From: Cephalopachus bancanus
Taxonomy: Eukaryota; Chordata; Mammalia; Primates; Tarsiidae
DNA length: 64,000 nucleotides
Assembly: GCA_027257055.1 (NCBI GenBank)
Contig: JAPVLO010000008.1
Span: forward strand, 18,476,001-18,540,000
Reading direction: 5' to 3'
Below the pieces are notes generated by a model. It was given only the letters and a program-made list of their open reading frames with translations, was not told the DNA's origin and ran no database searches. Below, piece after piece: positions 36,747 to 47,270 of this stretch (position 1 is its first letter; each line of letters opens with the position of its first letter). Both the position numbers and the translations under genes were made by a program.

Positions 36747-36929
36747 TTAATTTTCTTTAAAAACTTTTCCTTTGCATTCACAACTTAGATAACTGTGTGG
36801 CACAAGAGGCCTAGCTTTTGGCCTGTCAGCTTTTGACATGTTCTCCTCACTAAGAGTAATCATTTCTAGCTTTTGATTTGAAGTGAGAGACGTGCGACTC
36901 TTCCTCTCACTTGAACAGTTTGAGGCTAC
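36747..36929 (-). pseudogene. Tigger1 transposase N-terminal remnant
   Basis: Encodes SSERKSRTSLTSNQKLEMIT then LSEENMSKADRPKARPL, the CENP-B/pogo-type helix-turn-helix DNA-binding region. The position of the usual start Met is GTA (Val) here, and the frame is altered after MSKA, so it is dead. Confidence 0.85.
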
Positions 36930-37424
36930 TGTAAGGTTATTAATTGGTCTAGTTTCAACTTTGTTGTGTCTCAGAGAATTGGAAGACCCAAGGTGAGGGA
37001 GAGAGACAGGGGAATGACCTGTCGGTGGATCAGTCAGAACAGACACAACATTTATCAATTAAGTTTGCTATATTATGAGTGTGGCTCATGGCATCCCCCC
37101 AGAAAATTACAATAGTAACATCAAAGGTCACTAATCACCGTAACAGATAAAGAGAATAATGAGAAAGTTTGAAATATTGGGATAATTACCAAAATGTGAC
37201 ACAGAGACACAAAGTGAGCACATGCAGTTGGAAAAATGATGCCACTGGAAAAATAGACTTGGTAGATGCAAAGTTACCACAAGCCTTCAATTAATAAAAC
37301 AAACAAACAAAACACACACAAGCAAGAAAACAACACAATATATGCAAAGTTCAAATAAATGAAGCACAATCAAATGAAGCATCCCTCTTCTCTAAGTAAG
37401 TTAGCATATGGCATCCAAGTTGCC

Positions 37425-37912
37425 TGGCTGTGAGTTTTAGGAAAACCTAATTTTTCCTGCTTTAAGACTGAATTTCCCACCTAGAGTATAAACTCCATGA
37501 AAGCAAGGGCTTTTTAGTTTTATTTTCTAGTGTATGCCCAGCACATGAACAACACTTGGCACATAGCAGGTACTCAATAAATAAAAGTCAAAGACATCAC
37601 CACCTCAGGATGCTTCGACTTTTGCCTCAAATGTTCTTTCCTCAGTTGTCTCCACAGTGTGCCCTTCCACACTTTCTTCAGGTCTCTGCTTATTTTTTTC
37701 CTAAGAAAAGTCTTTTCTGCACACCCTATCTAGAGAAGCAATCTCCATTTTTCTCTCTTCCCCTTCCTAGTTCTTTTCTTCATAGCATTTAGCCCTAGCA
37801 GACGTTCCATCATGTATTTATTTATATGATTATTGACTTTCTTCCAGTACTAGTGCCTGAAACAGTGCCTAGAACATGATAAGACTTCAATAAGTGTTTG
37901 TTAAAAGAATAA
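37425..37912 (+). mobile_element. L2 LINE fragments (two adjacent pieces)
   Basis: 37470-37590 has the L2 terminus ('agtataaactccatgaaagc', 'cacttggcacatagcaggta'). 37640-37912 repeats the whole run ('aggtctctgcttatttttt', 'ttcttcatagcatttagcc', 'cagtgcctagaacatgataa'). Two copies of the terminus mean two insertions or a local duplication. Confidence 0.7.
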
Positions 37913-38115
37913 AGACACCTTGGGGAGGTGAATCTTCTCTCTCTCTTCTCTTTCTCTCTTTAAATTGCTTTTAAATAAACTTTTCTTTCTTTGCAAAAAA
38001 AAAAGAATAAAGACAGTTTGAGTATTAGACTTCTGTACATCCTAAACTACTTTTATTTGCATTATCTCAGAAGTTTGCATGAAGTCAGTGCTTGGAAAAG
38101 CTGGTCTTAAAAACA

Positions 38116-38120
<5 letters not shown>

Positions 38121-38184
<64 letters not shown>

Positions 38185-38206
38185 CGAGAGAGCGAGAGAG
38201 CGAGAG
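38121..38206. repeat. Compound (CT)n(GT)n(GA)n microsatellite
   Basis: CT units 38121-38146, GT units 38147-38164, GA units with CGAGAGAG variants to 38206. The outer CT and GA blocks are complementary, so the tract is also an inverted repeat with a GT loop. Confidence 0.95.
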
Positions 38207-39539
38207 AACGTTGTCACTGGCATGATCATGTGGGTCAAATACCCACAATCATCTTGGTATATAAGCAAGTGGTAAAGATGAAGGGATGGAGGGATGGACA
38301 GAGGTTAGAGGAGGTGGAATGAGAGGAAGAAGAAGAAGAAAAAGGACAGAAGTGCAGAGAATACAAATCCCATGAAACTTAAAACTAGATCCTCTAGCAT
38401 GGCTGGGGATCTCAAGACACCGATTGCTTTTGTCATGATGTCTTCTTCTTAGCTGTCTTTTGATTTTTGAATTAAATAAAAGAATGGGGAAATATTGTTT
38501 TATAATAACAACCAAATTTCATCTTCTTCCAAGAGTGTTCATTCTGAATTTTTATGATGCTAACAGTCCACACCACAGAACAGCATAAGTCAATGAAAAA
38601 CTACCCGAAGGTGAGAGACTCTGGTTTGAGCCCTGACTCTATCACTGATAGTATTTGATCTTGATTATGATTTTATACATTCATTTATCCATCTAGTCCT
38701 CTCATTATTGACCCAACCTATCAGCCCGCTAGCCATCTATCCATCAATTTTACCCATATAAGTCTTTAAAGAAGCAGAGTAAGTGAATTAAATTTTCCCT
38801 CAGTGTTTTTAACCAGCCAAAGAAGATAATAGCTACTTTATTGTGTTAGTCTATTAATTCTTAAAATCCATGCCAAACTCAGTACCTGACATTTAGTAGG
38901 ATCTCAATCAACACTAATATATTTTCTCTCTTTTACTCCCCACACATCTATCTATATGAAACACACACGGTCTCATACTCTAGTCATGAATGTACATGAC
39001 TTATTCCTCAACTCACACATAAACTTCTCAGTGGCAAGGACTATATCTCATATCTCAGAGTAGTTCCATTATAGCCTGGGATTTGATACATGTTAAGGTA
39101 GCTATCAGTGTTTCCCTCCCTCCCGCCTACCCCCCCTTCCCATCCCTGCCCTCATTGTAAGGATTTGGCCGGTTAATTCAGGTGTCTTGCGAGACTCAGC
39201 CATAGGATGCAGTGTTCGTGGAAGCCTGGGGAGGAAGGCATTCCAACTCTTTTCAAGGACCTGCTGACATTTCTATTCCATTGGCTCAGTGAATTTGACT
39301 AGCTCTGCTGAAGCATGAATAATGCTCTGACCCTTTCTCCTGCCCAGATCAGCCCCTGGGGAGCGACCTGTGATGATAAACCTCAAAGGCTGCCGTGAAT
39401 GCAGCTCCTCTCCAGAGCACTTCTGCACAACACAGCTTGCTGGGCCAAGACAAAGGCCAGGCCCCTGGCATCTCCAGATGGCAAGGCTCTTGACCTGTTC
39501 CCTTCACCCCCTGCAAACACCCTGCACAAGCTCTTTTAC

Positions 39540-39692
39540 CTGCTGCAAATGGGGACATATGCAGGGCAGGTGTGTCTTTTCTCCTTGGCTTTTTCTGTTC
39601 CAGGTCAGTGTTATGAAGAGCTGGGCTTATTTTACCCTTTGGATGTCTCTCTTGAACATCATATCTTTTAATTAATTGTTCTGAAAACACAC
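39540..39692 (-). CDS. PPP1R17: PPP1R17 coding exon 4 (residues 79-130, second phospho-cassette)
   Basis: 153 nt, phase 1 at both ends; acceptor AACTATACAG, donor GTAAAAG. The encoded segment starts GVFSEQLIKRYDVQERHPKG and ends with [20 protein letters not shown]. The cassette threonine is residue 119, the second known PKG site. Against exon 3 the 11-residue core [11 protein letters not shown] is identical, and the flanking LSDQFIK/FSEQLIK and P-x-KGK positions also align. Two phospho-threonines in tandem cassettes are the hallmark of this protein. No disruption is seen. Confidence 0.96.
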
Positions 39693-39834
39693 CTGTATAG
39701 TTAGGGGAAAAGAGAAACAGGGTCAAATACATGTGTTCTAATATATGGGGACCACGCACATTTACACACACCTGGTAAAAGTTAGGCTTTTCAAACTTAT
39801 TTTAATAAAAGAAGCTTCTTTATAATAAGAATTA

Positions 39835-40010
39835 GTATTTATTGGGGCTACATTAGGAGCATTCTCTATACAAATAATTTTTCATGCCTGATTTCATTAT
39901 AGCTTCACAGAACCCTAAGGAATTTAATATTATTACCACCATCACATGTCTGAGAAAAATCAAGCAAAGAATTGGACCTGAGTTATTATAGCACCATAGG
40001 TGTCCATCAG
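39835..40010 (-). mobile_element. MIR, reverse orientation, intron 3
   Basis: 'attagtatttattggggcta', 'ctgatttcattatagcttca' and 'tattattaccaccatcaca' follow reversed MIR. Confidence 0.6.
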
Positions 40011-40559
40011 GCATTGATCCCAGTTAGTCTGCATCCAAAGTCCCTCCTCTTCAACCAGAGGGGATCATTTGTGATTCTGCAAGCACACTTCTGCTTTGAT
40101 ACTTTAATTATTGCTGTATCTCCAGCCTCCTACCTTCTCACATCTATTTTACAGGTAAAATTTTTCTCCATCATTTAATAATTCTCTTCTATAAAATTTT
40201 CCACAACTCACTACCCAGAATAAGCTCCTAAAGTCCTTTTAACTACAGATTTTAATTTCTAACTACAGATTCCAGTTATTATATGCTGCTGGCATTTCTC
40301 AGAAAACTGAAATCTCCCTCCCAGAAAGATTAGTGTTGTATTTGTTTTGTATCCCTCAAAGTGTATTGTGAACAGAGATGACAGTGAATTGATATTCAAG
40401 GTGGGGGGGGGGAGGAGAAAAGGTATCAAAACACTACTTTTGAGAATAAGAGAGTGGTACACATCACATCCAAGAGACATCTTAGTTATCCACCTGACTG
40501 CTTTTCTTTTCTTCGGGGCACAGGGCTGGGCCAATTTCCCAGATACCCTGTTGTCAGGT

Positions 40560-40860
40560 GAGACTTTGTGACTGAGGAGGTCTGGCCCACAGGAATCTCC
40601 CAGAACAATCCTCTACTCTGTCTACCCCATGCCTGCAGGTGTTGATACTCACTGGTGACCTTGGAAGTTCATGATAACTTTGCTCCCCGTGTGTTGATGA
40701 CACCAAAACTGATCAGCCTGGATCCCAGAGTGACTATTTGGAGCAGAGTTGTCTCCCCCACCCCTAACTGCCACTATTGTTGAGTAAAAAATAAACTTTT
40801 CTACTGATGAATTTGTCTGTTATAGCAGCTGGCCATATTGTAACTAATACAGAGATGGAA
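40560..40860 (+). repeat. Old interspersed repeat, family unassigned
   Basis: 'gatcagcctggatcccagag', 'gactatttggagcagagttg' and 'aaataaacttttctactg' then 'gtctgttatagcagctgg' belong to a common ancient LTR-like or MER-type repeat ending near 'taactaatacagag'. Family not assigned. Confidence 0.5.
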
Positions 40861-40978
40861 AGTGAACCAATTATGTAGAAATACCCACATATTTAAGGAA
40901 ACATTTGAAAGATGGATGTCACCTAGTGGCAAGTGATTCCCTTTTATAGCTGTGCAAACCGACTTTGTTGTTCGTTAC

Positions 40979-41131
40979 CTGGTATAAAGGGTGGAATGTG
41001 CAGTGCCGGTGTATCTTTTCTCCTTGGCTTTTTTTGGTCTGACTCATCATTCAGGGTAGCCTGTACGTTTTTTCCCTTTCTAGGCTTCTTTCTGAGATCA
41101 CAGTCCTTAATGAACTGGTCTGAAAGATCAT
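40979..41131 (-). CDS. PPP1R17: PPP1R17 coding exon 3 (residues 28-79, first phospho-cassette)
   Basis: 153 nt, phase 1 at both ends; acceptor AAAATCAG, donor GTAACG. It begins [13 protein letters not shown], continues with a basic KKPRKGK stretch, and ends with the cassette [20 protein letters not shown]. Counting from Met1, the cassette threonine is residue 68, the established cGMP-kinase (PKG) site of G-substrate, in an RRKDT basic context. The conserved DTPALH tail is the part related to PP1-inhibitor sequences. The exon has the same length and phase as the next one and encodes a homologous repeat, so the pair arose by internal exon duplication. No stop or frameshift. A poly-T tract lies 5' of the acceptor. 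Confidence 0.96.
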
Positions 41132-42069
41132 CTGATTTTGACAGAATACCAAAAAAAAAAAAAAAAGAATAAAACATAATTAAGTGTCCAGTCACAATCT
41201 GGTTGGTTTCCAATTGCACCTGACGATGAGGGGAGATGTCATTTGTTCTGGATAAAAAAGTGTTTATTTATTTTGGCATCATTCAGAGTGGACTTTCATA
41301 GTCTTGCATAAATTTATGTAATAAAATGGAAAACTGGAATTCTGTAAAACTCCAAATTAAGAGAATTCAAATGGATGGACCATCAAGGCAAAGAAACACT
41401 TACAAATGTAGTCAGTGAAGCCACAGAGCAGAAGTTTGAGTTAACTTCTTGGTGAGACTATAGGTTCTCTGGGCTAAATGCTCCTCAATATTCTTTCTCA
41501 AGGCTTACTCTCTTTCCAGACTCCAAGGGCCGGTAAGGAACCTAAATCTCCCTTAGTCTTAGAAAGTTTCCCCAACATTCTTGGTAAATTCCTCACTTGC
41601 TTTCATTGCTATGGCCAGCCACGTCCTTCTGTGATACACACTTGAGCTTCAGCATTTGTCTTTTCACTGTCCCTCACTCTGCAACTCTCCTATTTGCCCA
41701 ACCTAACTCAAAGTCATGATGCTTTGTCATTCATTTTTTTACTTTTCTCAATTCTCTACCCCATTAGAGCATTTGAAGCCTGGCTTTTACGCCAAATCCA
41801 TCAGAAATCATTACAGGTAATGAATCCAATCAGATCACTCCTTGCCCATTAAAGTCTTTTCTCTACTCTATCTTACTCTTCTATGCCTTTTGTTTTTAAT
41901 GTTGCTCTCCTTTGGGCTTCTCTGCCATCATTCTGGCAAGGGGTCAGTGGTCCTTCATGATTTACCTCCTGCTGCAGAAACAGCCTTCCTGACAATTAAG
42001 GATTATAGCTGTTTTGAAATTTTGTTTTTAATTGTTTCTCCCTCCAATAAGCACATGATAACTGGATAA

Positions 42070-42190
42070 GTGGAGTCTGGTTGATCTGGGTTCAAATACT
42101 GACTGTCATTTGATAGTTCTGAGAACTTGGGACATCATTTCTAGGAACTTTAGTGTTCTCTCAATATTTAAAGTAAGCATAATATTATTA
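42070..42190 (+). mobile_element. MIR fragment, intron 2
   Basis: 'gatctgggttcaaatactga' and 'gttctgagaacttgggacat' match MIR. The adjacent microsatellite starts at 42195. Confidence 0.55.
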
Positions 42191-42194
42191 AATT

Positions 42195-42254
<60 letters not shown>
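42195..42254. repeat. Compound (TG)n(AG)n microsatellite
   Basis: About 19 TG units followed by about 11 AG units. Confidence 0.95.
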
Positions 42255-42255
<1 letters not shown>

Positions 42256-42939
42256 TTGAAATTTGTTAATGTTTGCAAAGCATCTGACACATCTAATATA
42301 TTTCAGATGCTTAAAAAATGTTCACTCTGGACATTGCTGCTCACCCTCTAACCTTCCACTAGACCCAGAGGAAAGCCTCTCATCTTCATAGATCTTTCTA
42401 TACTACTCTAGTCCTGAGTGTTCTTTCTCATGTTCTGAACACCCACAGCATTATTTCAGGTAACACCTCTAAAAGATGATCTAGTGATTATTTTGGCATA
42501 TGTCTTTTCTGCCCTCTTTAATGACAGGTGTTTTGTCTTCTATCTCTTCAGCAGCAATGAGTAAATATGTGTTGAACGTATGTTGAGTGAAGGAACTGAA
42601 ATATATTATGTATAAGGAATTATTTTGTTAGGTTTCAAAGAGGCCACAAGGCACTGAAGCTATTTGTCTTCTTTGGAAATTCTAACTAGGGCCTGGATAC
42701 AGTCTGGCTAGATCTACAAATATGAACAAATGTGAGGAAATCAAGAGAGAGTAATTGGAACCTTCAGCTTTTTCTTTCCATTCCATTCCTTTCCTCTCTG
42801 TTCCTTATTTTTTAAAAATCAGGTACATTTCTTTGAAACATTGAGGATTAAACCTGTTATACTTTTTCAGTTTCTTTTTGTGGGTCTAGACAAAAACTGT
42901 GTCATTCACTCATTTTTTACATCTTTCTGCTATGTCAAT

Positions 42940-43135
42940 GCCTGTGCTTTATCAGTTGCTAAATATGAGTATCATGCCTAAACATTGTATCTAATTTAGT
43001 TCCCACACTAAGGTTACACAGATGTTATACATCATCTCTGCTTTGAAGATGATGTAACTAAGGTTCAGAAGGCTAGGTAAAACGTTGAAGGGTATATTGC
43101 TGGAAGGTTATGGGATCAGGATTGCACTCAGTCTC
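42940..43135 (-). mobile_element. MIR, reverse orientation, intron 2
   Basis: 'gatgatgtaactaaggttca' and 'gaaggctaggtaaaacg' plus upstream 'gtatctaatttagttcccac' fit reversed MIR. Confidence 0.55.
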
Positions 43136-43441
43136 TTGGGTGTATGTACCTTAATGCCTGACTGCAAAAGCAATTTTTAAAACGTATTACCACATAGCAC
43201 AGTTAATTCCCCCCCACCATATTTTACATACCATGTTGAATGAATGAATGAATGTTAGTCAGAATGAGTGCTGTCCTCCTCTGGAGGTACAGACTTGTCG
43301 TGAGTCACCATTTAACCCCAGGATGCTACTCAGTGCACAGTAGAGAGAGCAAGCCATTTGCTTCAATTTTGACTTTTACTTCAATTGCACTTTTCCCCAT
43401 TTTTGGAGAAATCTTGAACATAAAATATCTTGATGGCAAAT

Positions 43442-43466
43442 GGGGAGGGGGAGAGGAGGGGGGAGT
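43442..43466 (+). other. Potential G-quadruplex tract, intron 2
   Basis: GGGG-A-GGGGG-AGAGGA-GGGGGG. On the transcribed RNA the tract is C-rich, so any G4 would form in DNA, not in the PPP1R17 pre-mRNA. Confidence 0.5.
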
Positions 43467-43828
43467 CATAACCAGGCGAGGCATAGACAAAGGCTATGAA
43501 TATGCAAAAGGCCCATCCATCAAAAGTCTGAGTGTCTCATTTTTAGAAATGGGTAGAGGCAGAAATGTTTCTGGTATTTTCATTACAAAGGTTATGCAAA
43601 AAGTCAGTTCTGGAAAGGAAACAGATTGACAATAAAGCAGAAAAAGGCTATTTAAAATTCTGTCTTGATAGGCAAAGAGAGATATTTGAAATATTTTATT
43701 GGCACTGCACATGGAGTGTAAGTGTGTCGGGAAATACTGGAAACAAGCTATACTGACACATTCCATTTATTGCCTCAAAAATGCTCTGCCTGGAATTTTG
43801 TCAGACCCAAAAAAGAGGACAATGCTCC

Positions 43829-43866
43829 CTCTGTCTCTCTCTCTCCCTCTCTCTGTCTCTCTCTCT
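43829..43866. repeat. (CT)n-rich tract
   Basis: CT units with CCCTC and GTC interruptions, 3' of 'caatgctccct'. Confidence 0.85.
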
Positions 43867-44080
43867 AACTCTAATGAACTTCTCTCCAGTGCTTCAGCTA
43901 ATATTTACATGGCAGACCCCACAGACCCATGGCTATTTGCCTGCCCATCTGGTGTGGGCTGTCACCAGAAGGCACAGACTATCAGGTTTCAGAGGGCCCC
44001 CTCTGACTTGCCCACAAACCAAATGGCAGAGACGCCCCCTTTCCAACTTCCACTACTGACATTCACAATGGAGCATTTAC

Positions 44081-44162
44081 CTAAGTGGCTGCAACGAGAA
44101 TCTAGCTTGTCCAGTCTGTCTTCTGAGAGCTCTAGTGGCTGCATTTGCTCAGTGGACATCAT
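44081..44162 (-). CDS. PPP1R17: PPP1R17 coding exon 2 (residues 1-28, N-terminus)
   Basis: The exon encodes MMSTEQMQPLELSEDRLDKL and seven further residues ending RCSHL, then the first base of the Asp28 codon. It starts with two adjacent ATGs; the first is chosen because the family protein begins MMSTEQ. The donor is GTAAATG straight after 44081, phase 1. The N-terminal segment is acidic and polar with no signal peptide or membrane segment, as expected for a largely disordered cytosolic phosphatase inhibitor. It joins in frame to the exon at 40979-41131. The identification rests on near-exact agreement with the known mammalian N-terminus and on the matching downstream exons. Confidence 0.95.
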
Positions 44163-44198
44163 CAAAAGAGGGTGGATGGGAGTCTTTCTTCCCCAGAA
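44163..44198 (-). other. PPP1R17: PPP1R17 exon 2, 5' UTR part
   Basis: This runs from the acceptor (ATTTCCTTAG, AG at 44199-44200 on the minus strand) to the start codon at 44162. The pyrimidine stretch is modest but correctly placed. The 36 nt contain no upstream ATG. Confidence 0.75.
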
Positions 44199-44554
44199 CT
44201 AAGGAAATATAAGAAACAGTTCATAAGTATGCTTTCTGTTCATTCACTTTTAAATTAAATAAATACATTTATTGAGCACTTACTCTTATGTTCCAAATTC
44301 AATCCTACTTTTCAAATCTTCTTTTTATACTTAGCTACTAGAGATTTACGCCAAAATAAAATGAATCGCACACACAAACATACACACACAGATTTATGGG
44401 TAATTGTCATGTATCAAATGTTCAACAATTGCCTTGTCTCAGAGATACATTGAGAGTTTCAAAATGACCAATTGTCAAGTCTGAATTAGAAATGAGTTAG
44501 CTTCTCAAAATCCTGATTAAACCTTGCCTATATTTTCTCTGTTGAGTTCCACAA

Positions 44555-44700
44555 AGTAGGATTATGATTATGTTTACATTACAGATGAGGAAACTGAGGC
44601 TCAGAAAGTTTAATGAACATAGTCTCACGTCTATTAAATAACCAATCCTATATCCAAGTCCAATTCTGCAGATTTCCACTGTCTACCCAAGCCTCTTAAA
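44555..44700 (-). mobile_element. MIR, reverse orientation, intron 1
   Basis: 'acagatgaggaaactgaggc' and 'tcagaaagtttaatgaacat' match the reversed MIR core very well. Confidence 0.8.
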
Positions 44701-45669
44701 ACCAAAGTGAATCCTTTAAACCCGAATTGAGTCAGACTTCTGGTTTGCTACCACTGTACCCTGAAACTATAAATGAATGAGACTACCTCCCCATCCATAC
44801 TATGATAGTGGAAGAGACATAGTAGGAGAAAATAGTTCTTGAATAGATCTTTATTTTTCCCTTGGGATTCCTAACATGAGAGCAAATCTTTTCCCCTCCC
44901 CCATTCCCCATCTTTCCTGGACCTCCAATCCATTGAACTTTCCAGAGCTATCAGTTCCAGCCATTGTCCAGGAGGAGTAGAAATCCAGAATGTCAGATCT
45001 AAATGAGACACAATAGCTGAGGTTTATAGAAAATCTTTATTTGCATCTGCCTGGATTCTGTACCTTAAGTTCCTTTCATGATTTATTACTCATGTCCTAC
45101 CATAGCAAGAATGGTGAGGAAGAAAAGAATAAGATTAAAATGACTCAAATGATCCTCTTCTTTTGAGATTCCTGGACATCAACGGACAGATGAACACACA
45201 GACCAGTTGTGCTAACCTTTGAAGCTCATAGAATGAGTTCTACTCAGTTGCCTTCTGAGGAATAAGCCAACTTTCTCTGGAAAGGCTGGAGGATCTCTCC
45301 CACTATGTGCTGAGATCACTGCATGGCAGATGGAGCCATTAACTGATCACTTGAGCAAGGCTTTTAGTGTCACTCTGTGCAGACTGATTGTACTGAGTGA
45401 CTTCAGCAGAAATCAATTCAGACCATTGTTTTTAGCATATGTATGAAGACTGTCAACTCCCTGGTACCACAAGGAAGTATGTTGTTAATTTGCATATGCC
45501 ATGGGAACATCACTCAGGATGAGTGGGTTCAGTGCTGAGGTCTCAAGGCAAAGTTACAGCCTCAACTATGGTCTTACTCCCCGATTTAACCAATTTTCTT
45601 CTTCTTTGAGCAGAGTCATGGGCCCAGTTATAGATGCTGTGCTAAAAATTACCCCACGGAGAATCTGTT

Positions 45670-45790
45670 CAAAATATTCATTCTCCAGAAGAAATTGAGG
45701 CTCAAATAGGTTAAATGACATACCATTAGTTATGCACTTGGGGTCAGAGTCATCATTTGAACTCAGGCCCCTGCTATCTACTCTAAGTAG
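45670..45790 (-). mobile_element. MIR, reverse orientation, intron 1
   Basis: 'gaaattgaggctcaaatagg', 'ttaaatgacatacc' and 'catttgaactcaggcccctg' fit reversed MIR. Confidence 0.7.
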
Positions 45791-46129
45791 TAACTGGCAA
45801 TAGCATTCCTCCTCCCCTTCTCCCCAACCCTTGTAAGGTAAGCTATTTTTTGTACTCGGAGCATGTGCCTGCTCCTACGTGCCCAATAGCTATTTATTTA
45901 ATTTGAATCTGAGTTCCTGAGTCCAATACACCTAGGTTAAATCTCAGCTCTTTAATTGAAAAGCAATATGACTTTGATGAGGTTGTTAAGTCTTAATGAT
46001 TTAGTGAAGGTAAATGCAGGCCAAGTGCAATATAATCATTTTTAGCCTCTCTCCCCACAAGCTATTGCTGTTATGATAAAATTTGCAAGGCTAACATCTT
46101 TGTGGTGCTCCATATTCTGGCACTCAGGG

Positions 46130-46310
46130 ATATATGTCCCTCTCTGCTCCTCAAGTTTATCCTCAGTTTTCTTATCTGTAAAATGGATACCCGCCTTATA
46201 GAGTTTTCGTATCTGTAAAACGGATAACCGCCTTATAGAGTCACTGTGAAGATGAAGTAGGGTAGCTCCATGCTTAGCATATTGTAGACACTATTTAACT
46301 AGCAGCTGTC
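46130..46310 (+). mobile_element. MIR with internal 37-bp tandem duplication
   Basis: 'cctcagttttcttatctgta' and 'ctccatgcttagcatattg' are the MIR 3' half. 46165-46201 is repeated at 46202-46238 with three mismatches. Confidence 0.7.
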
Positions 46311-47075
46311 TTTATGTAACATTGTCTATACTGTGCTAGATAGCTGGCTAAGGAAGACTCGCCGTATAACTAACAGATTTTTAAAAACAATCAAACACTT
46401 TCTTTCCATCCAGATCCTGAACCTTGGGAGGACCAGACTTCATCTGAACAAAGTGGCTATGGTTCCACTGAACTAGAAGAAAAGGAACCTGCCCTTAACC
46501 AATGAAATGTGCAAAGATCAGTTCACTATGTCAGAGTCCCCTGGATAAGGTAAGCATAACCAGTGATCCATCACATAATGGATACTTGCTTCCTCCACAA
46601 CAATGCTCCTGTTGTCTATGGAGGAAACAGCATTATTTTAAATCAGTGTGCTTAAAAGAATGATGGTGGTGAACTAGCAAGATTCTGTTTGCCAAGGGGC
46701 TGAGAGGTGATTTCCAGATTTGGAATTTTTACATTATAAAAATACTCCATGCTTGGCAGGGATGTGTTTTGCCCATGGGATTAGAAGATACTTTTATCAT
46801 GGATGATGTCATTATGAACTTCTTGGCAGAAAATCTTCACACAAAGAAAAGAGCAAGTAGGTGGTGGGGAGAGATATTTGGAATTTAGTCTTGTGTTATT
46901 GATAATTGTCATTGTACCTGTTTGTTGAATGTTGGTTTGAGATGACCTCATCTCCCAGTTTACTGTCCATTTCTATCCTCACTGAGTGAGGTGTTTCTTT
47001 GTGAGTAAACCACTGTAAGACACGAGCCAGTCTAATTCTTGACTACCATGCCTTTCTCTTGCTCTCTCTCTCTCT

Positions 47076-47270
47076 CTTTTTTTTGAGTCAGACTATCAAT
47101 CTTTCACATAGGCTAAGTTGGAGGGCTGTGGTATGATAACAGCTCACCACAGCCTCAGCATCCTGTGCTCAGGTGATCCTTCTGCTTCAGCCTCCTGAGT
47201 AGCTGGGACTATAGGCATGCACCACTATCCCCAGTTATTTATTTATTTATTTTTTTGTAGAGATGAGGTT
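47076..47270 (-). mobile_element. Partial old Alu, reverse orientation, intron 1
   Basis: T-rich start, 'cagcctcagcatcctgtgct', 'gcctcctgagtagctgggac', linker 'tttttttgtagagatgaggt', then the left arm is lost. Diverged. Confidence 0.8.

Larger units (their letters stand above)
35455..37387 (-). mobile_element. Tigger1 DNA transposon, internally deleted
   Basis: Plus-strand start caagcatacttcggagatat and end gaagcacaatcaaatgaagc then atccctc match the Tigger1 terminal regions; 'cagaccactgcaataaagtg' and 'gttatgtttacactatactg' are diagnostic. The transposase lies on the minus strand. Near 36440-36460 the sequence jumps from 'ccatgggttgcaaaatgg' to 'catcagcacttgctgcttta', skipping several hundred bases. 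The missing part is the DDE catalytic core. It sits in intron 4 of PPP1R17, transcribed in its own antisense-free direction (same strand as the host gene). Confidence 0.93.
30428..39539 (-). other. PPP1R17 intron 4
   Basis: 9.1 kb intron. It holds MIR copies, a free Alu left monomer, the Tigger1 element, L2 pieces and a CT/GT/GA microsatellite, each listed separately. 30891-32544, 32651-34109 and 38207-39539 show nothing I can name; no additional in-frame exon was found. Confidence 0.6.
39693..40978 (-). other. PPP1R17 intron 3 (between the duplicated exons)
   Basis: 1.3 kb intron with a MIR fragment (39835-40010), a short direct repeat of AACTACAGATT around 40240-40272, a run of nine Gs at about 40402-40410 and an unassigned old interspersed repeat (40560-40860). 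Its small size fits a local tandem exon duplication, though all other intronic homology has decayed. Confidence 0.6.
41132..44080 (-). other. PPP1R17 intron 2
   Basis: 2.9 kb intron. Contents recognised: MIR fragments near 42070-42190 and 42940-43135, an L2-like piece near 42330-42600, a compound TG/AG microsatellite, a G-rich tract at 43442-43466 and a CT-rich tract at 43829-43866. The remainder is unassigned. Confidence 0.6.

Noticed and set aside
39349..39539. Extension of the PPP1R17 reading frame past exon 4 (ending in a histidine/arginine-rich tail)
   Set aside because: The GTAAAAG donor after 39540 and the in-frame match of exon 5 show this is intron; the extension matches nothing in the family.
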